Below are positions 49,228-57,905 of a stretch of DNA of 64,000 bases, one piece after another. The notes beneath the pieces are model-generated. The model saw nothing but the letters and a program-made list of their open reading frames with translations. It was not told the DNA's origin and made no database searches. The translations under genes were made by a program, and so were the position numbers. This DNA is from Sphingomonadaceae bacterium. GTDB taxonomy: Bacteria; Pseudomonadota; Alphaproteobacteria; Sphingomonadales; Sphingomonadaceae. The stretch is from the NCBI GenBank assembly GCA_024236195.1, contig JACKKZ010000004.1:434001-498000 (forward strand), read 5' to 3'. How positions within the stretch are numbered: the stretch's first letter is position 1; every line of letters begins with the position of its first letter.

Positions 49228-49809
49228 ATGCAAATCTGGACAGGACTTGGAAATCCCGGACCGCAATACGCGCTGCACCGGCACAATGTCGGCTTCATGG
49301 CGATGGACGTTATTGCCGAGATGTACGGTTTCGGCCCGTTACAGAAAAAGTTCTCTGGCTGGGTGCAGGAAGGGCGGATCGGTGCGGAAAAGATCCTGCT
49401 GCTCAAGCCCGCTACCTTCATGAATGAAAGCGGCCGGGCGGTGGGCGAGGCTCTGCGCTTCTACAAGCTCGATGTCAGCGCGTTGACCGTGTTCCATGAC
49501 GAGCTCGACCTTGCCCCTTTCAAGATCAAGGTGCGCCGTGGTGGCGGTCTGGCAGGCCATAATGGGCTGCGCAGCATCGACAAACACACGGCAGCCCTGG
49601 GCAGCCCGGACTTCCGCCGGGTGCGGATCGGCATCGGCCATCCCGGCAGCAAGGACCGGGTGACGGGACATGTGCTGGGCAATTACGCAAAGGCGGAAAT
49701 GGATCCGCTGACTGATATGCTGGCGGCGCTGGGCGCCGAAGCAGAATGGCTCGCCAAAGGTGATGATGCGCGCTTCATGAGCGAAGTTGCGCTGCGGCAA
49801 GGAAGTTGA
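49228..49809 (+). CDS. pth: Peptidyl-tRNA hydrolase
   Basis: The 193-residue enzyme frees tRNA from stalled peptidyl-tRNA. Active-site blocks are present: WTGLGNPGPQYALHRHNVGF with the catalytic His, KPATFMNESGRAV, VFHDELDLAP with the Asp, and GGLAGHNGLRSI with the Asn. AAGGAG seven bases before the ATG confirms the start. rplY-pth(-ychF) is a common order; here a PEP-CTERM, a TPR and an SDR gene come before ychF. Confidence 0.97.
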   Translation: MQIWTGLGNPGPQYALHRHNVGFMAMDVIAEMYGFGPLQKKFSGWVQEGRIGAEKILLLKPATFMNESGRAVGEALRFYKLDVSALTVFHDELDLAPFKIKVRRGGGLAGHNGLRSIDKHTAALGSPDFRRVRIGIGHPGSKDRVTGHVLGNYAKAEMDPLTDMLAALGAEAEWLAKGDDARFMSEVALRQGS

Positions 49810-49961
49810 AACGGGTTTCTGGCAAGGGTGCGTGTTAACGAATTGGGGGCGCCCTGTCCCGATCTGGACAGGCAGGATCTGGGCGCTTTTCCTGACAGGC
49901 AGATTGGGCTTTGGACGCTTCACCAGCTTTCCGAAGCACACGCAGAAACCAAGGATTTAAC

Positions 49962-50375
49962 ATGGCCCGCATCATCAACCGCAAGACCGCCATCGCAGCG
50001 ATCAGCACTGCCATTCTACTGAGCGCCACTCCGGCATCTGCAGGTGGCTCCTGGTGGGACAAGTGGACCAGCAGCCACACGCACTATTCCGGTTGTGGCC
50101 ACAGCAGCAGCAGCAGCAGCTCCACCTCAACGTCCACGACTTCGACCAGCACCAGCGGCGGTTCAACCACCACATCTGGCGGCAGCACGACTTCGGGTGG
50201 AGGCTCCACTTCGGGCGGCACCAGCACCTCTGGTGGCAGCACAACCACTTCGGGCGGCAGCACGACCTCCGGCGGGACACAGGTCCCTGAGCCGGGGATG
50301 CTTGGTCTGTTCGGTCTGGCAGCCGGTGCCATCGTCCTGCGTCGCCGCCGTGCAATGAAGCGCAAGGAAGACTGA
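49962..50375 (+). CDS. PEP-CTERM sorted protein with Ser/Thr/Gly repeat
   Basis: The 137-residue product has a signal peptide cut near PASAGG. A low-complexity middle of about 80 residues made of STSTTSTS and TSGGSTTSGG-like repeats follows. The C-terminal sorting tag VPEPGMLGLFGLAAG is then followed by a basic cluster (LRRRRAMKRK). The tag marks it for exosortase processing, and the Ser/Thr stretch is a likely glycosylation region. AAGGA seven bases before the ATG supports the start. No exosortase gene is in this window. Confidence 0.88.
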   Translation: MARIINRKTAIAAISTAILLSATPASAGGSWWDKWTSSHTHYSGCGHSSSSSSSTSTSTTSTSTSGGSTTTSGGSTTSGGGSTSGGTSTSGGSTTTSGGSTTSGGTQVPEPGMLGLFGLAAGAIVLRRRRAMKRKED

Positions 50376-50444
50376 GGGCTGTTACAGTCGGGCAGCATGA
50401 TTGCTGCCTTGCCAGCAGCCAGGCGAATCTTGTCGCTCCAGAAG

Positions 50445-50481
50445 TGCCCGGACCCGGCATTGCATATGCCGGGTCCGGGCA
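50445..50481. terminator. Long perfect hairpin between convergent genes
   Basis: TGCCCGGACCCGGCAT pairs without mismatch with ATGCCGGGTCCGGGCA around TGCAT: 16 bp. It lies between the convergent PEP-CTERM and TPR genes. It lacks a T-tract, so it may be a factor-dependent terminator or a repeat element. Confidence 0.6.
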
Positions 50482-50489
50482 TTGTCGTG

Positions 50490-51632
50490 TCAGGAAGTGC
50501 CTGTCGCGTCAGTTCCGAATACACGCGCTATCATTTGCGCCGTAGCAGGCGGCAGGCCATCCTGGCTACGAACGGGAGCCAGCAATCGAGCAGCTTCGTC
50601 CCTTTGCCCTTCTTCTAGGTATATCTCCGCGAGGGTCATCCGCAGCGGCAGGTAATCCGGGTTCCGCATCAGGGACCGACGCATCAATGTCATCGCTGTG
50701 ACATCCTGCCCGTCCTTTCGCAGGGCCAGCCCGTAAAGCAATTGCGCCTCCGGATTATCGCGAATTGCCTTTTCGCTGGCCTGCAGGATATCCCGGACTC
50801 GTTGCCAGTCATCGCGTGATGCCGCGATACCGGCCTGGATCACGATCACTTCGCTAGTGTTCAGGCCAGTGCCACGCAAGTGCAGCGCGAGCTGTTCTGC
50901 TTCATCGAATTTCCCGGTGTCGGCGAGCAGGTGCAAGCGCGCAAGGTCCGGGGTGCGGCTGTCGGGGTAAAGTTTCCGGGCCTTCTCGAACAGTGTTAGC
51001 GCCTCTGCCGGTTTTTGGTCGGCTGCCAGGAATTTACCGCGAGCCATAAGCGCACCAAGTGCCTCCGACCCGTCTTTCGCAAGTGTCGCGACGAGCGGCC
51101 GGGCCATTTCGACTTTACCATTAGCAACCAGCAGCAATGCGAGATCGGATGTAATGCGCAGGTCGGTTGCATCCTGCGCATGGGCGGCCAGCAATAATTG
51201 CTCTGCCTCATCATATTTGCCTTGCATAAGGAGCGCGATTGCCGTGACCCTGCCAGCTTCGGCAGATACATCCCCTGCCAGCAGATCAAGGGTCAGGTGG
51301 GGCTTGCCCCGCCGTGCGTCTGCTTCAGCTCGCAAATAGCGCCATTGGCTGCTTCCCGCCTTGTCTGGCGCCGCAACAGCAAATGCCTCGATCGCGCTCT
51401 TCGCTGCCTCGCCTTCTCCCAGTTCCAGCAGGGTTTGTACTCGGCGAAGCGCAAGAGTTTCATCTGCAGGATGCGCAGCTGTTTCCATCGCCAGCAGTGA
51501 CGCAGCATCCCGCCAGCGGTTCTCTGCGGTTGCCTTTGCGGCACTGTCTTCGCTGTTCGGGCCTGCCAGATTGCAGCCGGCAAGGGTAAGGAACAAGGCT
51601 GATGCGGCAAGGCCATGGAACTTCACACTCAT
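50490..51632 (-). CDS. TPR-repeat lipoprotein
   Basis: The 380-residue product has a lipobox LAGC (Cys20) and about eight tetratricopeptide-like repeats, for example GKYDEAEQLLLAAHAQDATD and GQRDEAARLLAPV. TPR lipoproteins act as scaffolds, often in polysaccharide export with the PEP-CTERM/exosortase system. The adjacent PEP-CTERM gene is suggestive but not proof. The gene diverges from the SDR gene. Confidence 0.82.
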   Translation of the reverse strand: MSVKFHGLAASALFLTLAGCNLAGPNSEDSAAKATAENRWRDAASLLAMETAAHPADETLALRRVQTLLELGEGEAAKSAIEAFAVAAPDKAGSSQWRYLRAEADARRGKPHLTLDLLAGDVSAEAGRVTAIALLMQGKYDEAEQLLLAAHAQDATDLRITSDLALLLVANGKVEMARPLVATLAKDGSEALGALMARGKFLAADQKPAEALTLFEKARKLYPDSRTPDLARLHLLADTGKFDEAEQLALHLRGTGLNTSEVIVIQAGIAASRDDWQRVRDILQASEKAIRDNPEAQLLYGLALRKDGQDVTAMTLMRRSLMRNPDYLPLRMTLAEIYLEEGQRDEAARLLAPVRSQDGLPPATAQMIARVFGTDATGTS

Positions 51633-51732
51633 AGCGGAATTGCTACAGTAAAAGGGTTAAGCGCAGGCTACTGGGCGAGCAGCGGGGCAAGCACTCGCTG
51701 CGGATTGGGACTGGATCAGACAAGGAGGCATT

Positions 51733-52725
51733 ATGCCAGAGATTGACAGACGTGGGTTGCTCGTTGGAGCGGCGACAACAGCAGCCTTGGCAGCGGGTGC
51801 ATCGGCCAGCGCGCAGGCCGGGGCGGCAGCGGCACCAGACCTGTCCGGCAAATCCATCCTCATCACTGGCTGTTCGTCCGGCTTTGGCCGTCTGAGTGCT
51901 GAGCATTTCGCGCGGTCGGGTGCCCGGGTTTTCGCCACCATGCGCAACATTCCGCGCCCTGAAGCCGAGGAATTGCGGCAATTGGCGCGCGATGAAAAGC
52001 TGGACCTGCATGTCATTGAAATTGACGTGCTGCGGGACGAGCATGTGGCCGCGGGTGTCGCAGAGGCCGAGCGGATCAATGGCGGTGGCCTTGATATCCT
52101 TGTCAACAATGCGGGCCTGGGTATCACCGGACCAGTCGAAGTGCAGGATATAGAAGCCACACGGCTGGCTTTCGATACCAATGTGCTCGGCTATCACCGC
52201 ATGTCCCGTGCTGTGCTGCCGGGGATGCGAGCGAAAAAGAGCGGCCAGATCTTTGCCATTTCTTCCCAACTGGGACGGGTCATCATCCCCCATGCCGGGC
52301 ATTATTCCGCCACCAAATTCGCGGTAGAGGCCATGTTCGAACAGCTCGCCTATGAGCTGGTCCCGCACGGGATCGACGTAACGATCATCCAGCCGGGCGG
52401 TTATCCCACCAAGGTGTGGGTCAATCGCAACCGCTATTCCGGGGAACTGCGGGACCGCGCGTCTGACGTGCACACTTCCGGATATCCTGAAATGGTCGCT
52501 CGCATGGGGACAGAGGATGGTTCCGGGCGCAGCGCAGACCCGATGGATATCCCGCGCGTCATGGCAGAAATCATCGCCATGCCTGCAGGTCGGCGTCCGC
52601 TGCGCCGCCCGGTCAGCGGTGGGCGCATCCCGCAAACGGGCATCAATGAAGTGAGCGCGCAGACGCAGCTGGCTATGCTGGGGAACTCGCCCTATGGCCC
52701 GTGGGTAAAGGCTGCCCATGATTGA
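51733..52725 (+). CDS. Short-chain dehydrogenase with Tat-type signal
   Basis: The 330-residue SDR has the cofactor loop ILITGCSSGFGRLSAEHF, the NNAG motif (ILVNNAGLGI) and the YSATK catalytic pair. The N-terminus reads MPEIDRRGLLVGAATTAAL, a twin-arginine signal (D-R-R-G-L-L) with a small hydrophobic stretch and an Ala-rich cleavage region. It is therefore predicted to be folded with NAD(P) in the cytosol and exported. AGGAGG four bases before the ATG confirms the start. The substrate is unknown. Confidence 0.88.
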   Translation: MPEIDRRGLLVGAATTAALAAGASASAQAGAAAAPDLSGKSILITGCSSGFGRLSAEHFARSGARVFATMRNIPRPEAEELRQLARDEKLDLHVIEIDVLRDEHVAAGVAEAERINGGGLDILVNNAGLGITGPVEVQDIEATRLAFDTNVLGYHRMSRAVLPGMRAKKSGQIFAISSQLGRVIIPHAGHYSATKFAVEAMFEQLAYELVPHGIDVTIIQPGGYPTKVWVNRNRYSGELRDRASDVHTSGYPEMVARMGTEDGSGRSADPMDIPRVMAEIIAMPAGRRPLRRPVSGGRIPQTGINEVSAQTQLAMLGNSPYGPWVKAAHD

Positions 52726-52789
52726 CGGGCTAGCCTTTGTCTGGCTCCGGGGCTAAGGGCCGCGCCACAGATCTATTCCGGAGTTTTCG

Positions 52790-53890
52790 ATGGGTTTCCG
52801 TTGCGGGATCGTTGGCCTGCCCAATGTTGGCAAGTCCACCCTTTTCAATGCGCTGACAGAGACGCAGGCGGCGCAGGCTGCCAATTATCCCTTCTGCACG
52901 ATCGAGCCGAATGTCGGCCAGGTCGCCGTGCCCGATCCTCGGCTGGACCAGATCGCGGCAATCGGCGGCAGTGCGAAGAAGATCGAAACACAGCTGGCCT
53001 TCGTGGACATTGCGGGTCTTGTGAAGGGTGCGAGCAAGGGCGAAGGCTTGGGCAACCAGTTCCTTGGCAATATCCGCGAAGTGGACGCCATCGTCCATGT
53101 GCTGCGCTGTTTCGAGAATGACGACATCCAGCATGTCGCCAACAAGGTCGATCCGCTGGCCGATGCCGAAGTGGTCGAAACCGAGCTGATGCTCTCAGAC
53201 CTCGAAAGTCTGGAAAAGCGTGTACCCGCAGCCGCCAAGCGCGCCACGGGCGGTGACAAGGAAGCGAAAATCATGGCCAGTGTGCTCGGCCAGGCGCTGG
53301 AGCTGCTGCGCGAAGGCAAACCTGCGCGGCTGACCGTGCCCAATGACGACGAGGAGCAGCGCATCTTCAACCAGGCGCAGCTGCTCACCGCCAAGCCGGT
53401 GCTCTATGTCTGCAATGTCTCCGAGGACGATGCCGCCACTGGCAACGCCCTGTCGGAACAGGTTTTCGCCAAGGCCGCTGCCGAGGGCGCGCAGGCGGTG
53501 GTTGTTTCCGCCGCCATCGAAGCCGAAATCGTCAGCATGGAACCGGAAGATCGCGGCGAGTTCCTTGCCGAGCTGGGACTGGAAGAAAGCGGCCTCGCCC
53601 GCGTGATTCGTGCCGGTTACACGTTGCTGGGCCTGAAGACCTTCTTCACAGTCGGCCCCAAGGAAGCTCGGGCATGGACTTTCCACGATGGAGCCAAGGC
53701 ACCGCAGGCGGCGGGTGAAATCCACACCGATTTCGAACGCGGCTTCATTCGCGCTGAAACCATCGCCTTTGATGATTACGTAGCCTGCAATGGTGAAGCG
53801 GGTGCCCGCGAAGCTGGCAAGCTACGGCAGGAAGGCAAGGAATATATCGTCCAGGATGGCGATATCATGCTGTTCAAGTTCAACGTCTGA
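52790..53890 (+). CDS. ychF: Obg-like GTPase/ATPase YchF
   Basis: The 366-residue protein has G1 GLPNVGKST, G3 DIAGLVKGASKGEGLG, and the G4 variant NVSE (VCNVSEDD) that favours ATP over GTP. A coiled-coil arm and a C-terminal TGS domain (RAWTFHDGAKAPQAAGEIH and FERGFIRAE) follow. It binds the ribosome and responds to redox stress. CGGAG precedes the ATG. The MaoC gene follows after ten bases. Confidence 0.97.
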   Translation: MGFRCGIVGLPNVGKSTLFNALTETQAAQAANYPFCTIEPNVGQVAVPDPRLDQIAAIGGSAKKIETQLAFVDIAGLVKGASKGEGLGNQFLGNIREVDAIVHVLRCFENDDIQHVANKVDPLADAEVVETELMLSDLESLEKRVPAAAKRATGGDKEAKIMASVLGQALELLREGKPARLTVPNDDEEQRIFNQAQLLTAKPVLYVCNVSEDDAATGNALSEQVFAKAAAEGAQAVVVSAAIEAEIVSMEPEDRGEFLAELGLEESGLARVIRAGYTLLGLKTFFTVGPKEARAWTFHDGAKAPQAAGEIHTDFERGFIRAETIAFDDYVACNGEAGAREAGKLRQEGKEYIVQDGDIMLFKFNV

Positions 53891-53900
53891 GGGGCTTGCC

Positions 53901-54362
53901 ATGCTGTTTTTCGAAGATGTCGAGCTGGGCAGGACGCAGAAGTTCGGAGCCTATGAAGTCACCCGCGAAGAAGTGATCGACTTCGCTTCGAAATATGATC
54001 CGCAGCCTTTCCATCTTGATGATGAAGCGGCGGCACAGACCTATTTCGGGCGCGTATCGGCCAGTGGCTGGCACACCAGTTCCATGACCATGCGGATGAT
54101 GGTCGACAATATGGCCAACAACGCGCAAGCGAGCCTTGGCTCGCCCGGTGTCGATGAAATCCGCTGGCTCCGGCCCGTCTATCCCGGTGACACGCTGCGG
54201 GTGGAGCTGGTGACAACGGACAAGCGCCGCAGCCGGTCAAAGCCTGAAATGGGCAGCATCTTTGGCACTGTCACCACCTTCAACCAGCATGACGAGCCGG
54301 TGATGACACTCAAGACCATTGGCCTGATCCGATGCCGCGATCCGCGAGGCGATCAGGGCTAA
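53901..54362 (+). CDS. MaoC-family dehydratase/hydratase
   Basis: The 153-residue hot-dog-fold protein starts MLFFEDVELGRTQKFG. The hydratase-2 motif region is SKYDPQPFHLDDEAA, with the D-x5-H pair, and GRVSASGWHTSS follows. Such enzymes hydrate 2-enoyl-CoA. The start is ATG 53901; the frame continues upstream inside ychF. Co-transcription with ychF is likely. Confidence 0.92.
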   Translation: MLFFEDVELGRTQKFGAYEVTREEVIDFASKYDPQPFHLDDEAAAQTYFGRVSASGWHTSSMTMRMMVDNMANNAQASLGSPGVDEIRWLRPVYPGDTLRVELVTTDKRRSRSKPEMGSIFGTVTTFNQHDEPVMTLKTIGLIRCRDPRGDQG

Positions 54363-54366
54363 ATTC

Positions 54367-55710
54367 TCACAGACCGTCCTGAACCTTATAATCGCACAGG
54401 CCATTGACGTCGCGGTGGCACACGAGGAACCTGGCATTAGGGCCAAGGCTTCCAACGGGACGCTGCCCGGCTGAACTGGCATAGATTTGCGCCCTTCTGG
54501 CCGCTTCAGCGGCGGCTGCTCTGCGGTTGTGATCGGCAATGCGGGCGCGCGATTCTCGCTCGGCCGCAGTCCGGTTGGCTTGCGGTGCCGTGTTCCAGAC
54601 GCTGTATGCAACCAGATCAATTTCGCGAAGCTGGCTGAGCTTGCCGCCCGCAACGGCCTTATTGAAAATGAAGGTTGCAATGGGTTCTGACCGGAAATCG
54701 TTGATAGCGATCAGAAATGCGCCTGTGACATCTCCTGAGGCAACCATGCGGTCCAGCAAGATGATCCGGCCTGCATCTCTGTTGCCATATTGCGCTTGCA
54801 GCCGGCCATATGTCTGCCATCGTGATTGTTCCACGCATGACGGTTTATGGCCCAGCTTGCATCCACTTCCGAATTCATTGGCTACGCCCGCATATTCTTC
54901 CTTCAGGATCAACAAATTGGCCTTGTTGTAACACCCTTCCGGGATAGATAATCGGCAGGATGCATCGGAATACATACGGCCGCGATCCAGATCGAAGGCT
55001 TTGCTGACGGGATTGGAGAACATTTTTTCGCCCGCGATACAGGCTTGTTTTACTCTGTTCTTGCACCCGGCCAGAGCGTTCCGATCTGCCATTTGCCAGT
55101 CAATTGCCTGCGGCCAAGCGCCATTTCCGCCATCATAGGCCAGAACAACGGCTTCCGCGCAGACGGAAACAAGCCCGTTCTGGCAAGCCCTGCCGTAGGT
55201 TTCGGCCACTTCATATGGGCGAGCCTGCGCCTTGGGCACTTCATCCATCAACATGTTGTGGAGCACGCCGCATGAATTGGCCTTGCCAACTTCACAAGCC
55301 GCTTTGAAATAGCTGACGGCCTTGTCCCGGTTTTTCGGAAGACCGACCGATCCGGCTTCATTGGCTGAGCCGAGCAAGTGGCAGGCATAGCCTTCACGCT
55401 CGCGGCAAGCGCGTTCAAGCAGAGCCAGACCTTTGGCGTAATCCGCCGTCAGACCTTTGCCATTTGACAGGAATAGCTGCCCGGCCAGGGTGCAGCCATC
55501 GCGCTTGCCAAGATTGCAGGCCCGCTCGAACATGGCTCGCCCCTTGGGCAAATCTGCTTGTGGATTGTCCTTGCTGATCAGAACATTGCCAGCATCAATG
55601 CAGCTTTGCGCATTGCCCGCCTGGCATGATTGTACATCCTGCGCCAAGGCATGATGCCCGATCAACATCATGACGAACGCAACAGCTGTATGAATGAGGA
55701 TTCTTGTCAA
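54367..55710 (-). CDS. Secreted Sel1-repeat protein with paired cysteines (Hcp-like)
   Basis: The 447-residue product contains eight Sel1/TPR-like repeats. Each carries a C-x7-C pair: SCQAGNAQSC, ACNLGKRDGC, ACREREGYAC, ACEVGKANSC, ACQNGLVSVC, GCKNRVKQAC, SCRLSIPEGC and GCKLGHKPSC. This is the pattern of Helicobacter cysteine-rich proteins, where each pair is a disulfide. The best start is TTG at 55710, six bases after AGGAG, giving a clean signal peptide (MTRILIHTAVAFVMMLIG) cut near ALAQ. An ATG 23 codons upstream has no such support. It may bind wall or protein partners. Confidence 0.82.
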   Translation of the reverse strand: MTRILIHTAVAFVMMLIGHHALAQDVQSCQAGNAQSCIDAGNVLISKDNPQADLPKGRAMFERACNLGKRDGCTLAGQLFLSNGKGLTADYAKGLALLERACREREGYACHLLGSANEAGSVGLPKNRDKAVSYFKAACEVGKANSCGVLHNMLMDEVPKAQARPYEVAETYGRACQNGLVSVCAEAVVLAYDGGNGAWPQAIDWQMADRNALAGCKNRVKQACIAGEKMFSNPVSKAFDLDRGRMYSDASCRLSIPEGCYNKANLLILKEEYAGVANEFGSGCKLGHKPSCVEQSRWQTYGRLQAQYGNRDAGRIILLDRMVASGDVTGAFLIAINDFRSEPIATFIFNKAVAGGKLSQLREIDLVAYSVWNTAPQANRTAAERESRARIADHNRRAAAAEAARRAQIYASSAGQRPVGSLGPNARFLVCHRDVNGLCDYKVQDGL

Positions 55711-55822
55711 ATCTGGCTCCTGTCTTGCAGCAGGACTAAGGCCAAGTCTGGATCGGATGCCAGTTACAATTCCTGTCACTTAAGGTGTGATGTGTGATGG
55801 GTATTGTATGCCTGTTGCTGGC

Positions 55823-57424
55823 TCATTCTTCGTCAGGGTATCTATATTCGAACGGATCGGTCACTGTCGGCTGTGACGGGACCGGGCCAGCCGGGATGGT
55901 ATCCTTGTCATTTGCAGCCGCCAGCAGCACGCCTGCCATAACCACGGAGGCCTGACGCAGATCGTCGGGCCGTAGATGGTCAAACGTGTCGGCATTGGTG
56001 TGATGCAGGCGGGCAAAGTAATCCAGCGGGTCCTGGATGAACTGGTAGGCCGGCAGGCCAATCGCCTGCAGCGGCACGTGGTCAGTGCCTCCCGTGCTAC
56101 CCGCCACTACTGTGCCTGCGCCCATGTCACGGAACGGCGACAGCCATTTGCCGAGCAGTTTTTCCGCGCCGACATCACCTTCTGCATGGATGCCCCGGAA
56201 CTTGCCCGACCCATTGTCCATGTTGAAATAGGCCTTCAGCTCGTAATAGCCGGGCTTGGCGGTGACCGGATAAAGATAGCGCCAGCGGGAAGTCAGCTCA
56301 TGCAGGGCTATGTCCCCTTCCCCGGCCCGGCTGACGAGGTGCTGGCGGGCATAGGCGGTTGATCCGAGCAAGCCCTGCTCCTCCGCGCCCCAAAGCACGA
56401 AGCGGATGGTCCGCTTCGGCTTCGCCCCGGTTTCACGCAGGATGCGGGCAGCCTCCATCACTGTTACGACGCCTGCACCATTATCCACCGCGCCATCGGC
56501 AGCGGCCCAGCTGTCCAGATGCGCCCCGGCCATGACATAGCCCGCCTTCGGGTCGCTGCCGGGAATTTCCCCGACAATGTTGTAAGCCATCGTATCGCCA
56601 TCGACGAAGCGAACGTCGCTGGCGAAGGCCAGGCGCGGCGGCGTCCCTTCCTTCGCGAGGCGGGCAAGGCGGCGATAATCCTCAGCTGCAATTTCAAATC
56701 CGGGCAGCTGCGGCGTCAGGCCAACATAATGGGTATAGCCGGTACCATGGAGCAGCTTGCCATCGCGGTATGATATCTTGGCCCAGGCCACTGCGCCTTC
56801 TGCGGCCAGAAACGCATCGAGTTCGAGGGCAAAGGCACGCCTTTCGAGTGAGCGATCCACCTGAGTCGGGTCATGTTCCGGCAATTGATAGGCATCGCGT
56901 TTGGCAATCTCTGCGGCGTCGAGACGGCGGAAGGGAATTGTTGTGGGTTCATCACCAGTGCCGGGTTTGGAGACCAGAACGATCTTTCCGTCCAGTTTCC
57001 CGCGATAGGCATCGAAATGCTCTTTCTTGCTGATCGGGGCGACGACTACCTCGGCTTCGACCGTGCCATTGGTGCCCGGCGTCCATGCCACCGGTCGCGC
57101 GGCAAGTGCGATTGGCCGGGGAGCGACCATCTGCATGTCGGAAGAGACCATCTCCCAGCCCCGCCCGAACTCGAAGCCTTCCTTGCGCACATTCACGAGC
57201 CCCAGAGCGCGGAATTTCTCTACCGCCCAGTCCTCGGCCTTGCGCATGTTGGTTGAATTGGTGAGGCGCGGGCCAATCTCGTCCAGCAGCTCATGCGCCG
57301 TTGCCTGCACTTGCGAGCGGTTCATCCCTTCGTCGATGATCCGGGCTGTGCTGGCTTCATCCTGCGCCATTAGCGGTTGAGCTGTCAGGCTCGCGGCCAG
57401 AGCCACGCCAATCCAATTCTTCAT
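55823..57424 (-). CDS. M28-family zinc metallopeptidase, secreted
   Basis: The 533-residue peptidase has a signal peptide cut near LMAQ. A protease-associated insert and an M28 catalytic domain like carboxypeptidase Q follow. Zinc and catalytic residues are visible in MAGAHLDSWAAADGAVDNGAGV (His, Asp and bridging Asp, in parts), LWGAEEQGLLGS (Glu-Glu) and LHHTNADTFDHL (His). It acts outside the cytoplasm on peptides. The Sel1 gene lies 112 bases downstream. Confidence 0.93.
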   Translation of the reverse strand: MKNWIGVALAASLTAQPLMAQDEASTARIIDEGMNRSQVQATAHELLDEIGPRLTNSTNMRKAEDWAVEKFRALGLVNVRKEGFEFGRGWEMVSSDMQMVAPRPIALAARPVAWTPGTNGTVEAEVVVAPISKKEHFDAYRGKLDGKIVLVSKPGTGDEPTTIPFRRLDAAEIAKRDAYQLPEHDPTQVDRSLERRAFALELDAFLAAEGAVAWAKISYRDGKLLHGTGYTHYVGLTPQLPGFEIAAEDYRRLARLAKEGTPPRLAFASDVRFVDGDTMAYNIVGEIPGSDPKAGYVMAGAHLDSWAAADGAVDNGAGVVTVMEAARILRETGAKPKRTIRFVLWGAEEQGLLGSTAYARQHLVSRAGEGDIALHELTSRWRYLYPVTAKPGYYELKAYFNMDNGSGKFRGIHAEGDVGAEKLLGKWLSPFRDMGAGTVVAGSTGGTDHVPLQAIGLPAYQFIQDPLDYFARLHHTNADTFDHLRPDDLRQASVVMAGVLLAAANDKDTIPAGPVPSQPTVTDPFEYRYPDEE

Positions 57425-57458
57425 TCACTACCCCATGCGTTAAGGACGCTACTCGTCC

Positions 57459-57905
57459 TCAGGCTCCGCACTGGATCAGGCCCCTTGCCTGATACATGCT
57501 TGCCCCTGTTGTATCGCGGACCAACAATTCACCGTTGAATTCGGTTCCCGTATCGGCGCGGGCCCGTTCGCTTGACCTGTCCAGGGTCAGGGTAAAACTG
57601 GCACTATCGCTGACAAAGGCCATACTATCCGCGCCCAGCTGCTGCGCCTCATCCGCTTCTGCGAAGCGCACAATTTGTCCGTCCAGTTTCATGTAACCGG
57701 CGTCTTCCATCGCCAGAGCAATGGCCCCAATCCCGCCGCCATCCGGTACGAAAGCGCAGCTTGCCCCGAACAGCTGGTTAGCTTCGATATCGGGATAGAG
57801 AATCTTGCCAGGTTCAAGGGTGTTGGCGGCACTCTCCTGAACGGCGTCAGGCTCCCCGCAGGATGCCAGCAAGGCGCAGGCAGACAACAGCATCATCCCA
57901 CGCAT
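57459..57905 (-). CDS. Lipoprotein of unknown function downstream of mutL
   Basis: The 148-residue product has a short signal and lipobox LASC (Cys16). The mature domain has blocks QLFGASCAFVPDGGG and GYMKLDGQIVRF but no family I can name. Its ATG overlaps the mutL stop (TGATG), so it is translated from the mutL transcript. Confidence 0.75.
   Translation of the reverse strand: MRGMMLLSACALLASCGEPDAVQESAANTLEPGKILYPDIEANQLFGASCAFVPDGGGIGAIALAMEDAGYMKLDGQIVRFAEADEAQQLGADSMAFVSDSASFTLTLDRSSERARADTGTEFNGELLVRDTTGASMYQARGLIQCGA

Noticed and set aside
50054..50290. Other frames in the PEP-CTERM gene (His/Gln-rich and Ala/Pro-rich)
   Set aside because: These are by-products of repetitive DNA; only the frame with signal peptide and PEP-CTERM tag makes sense.
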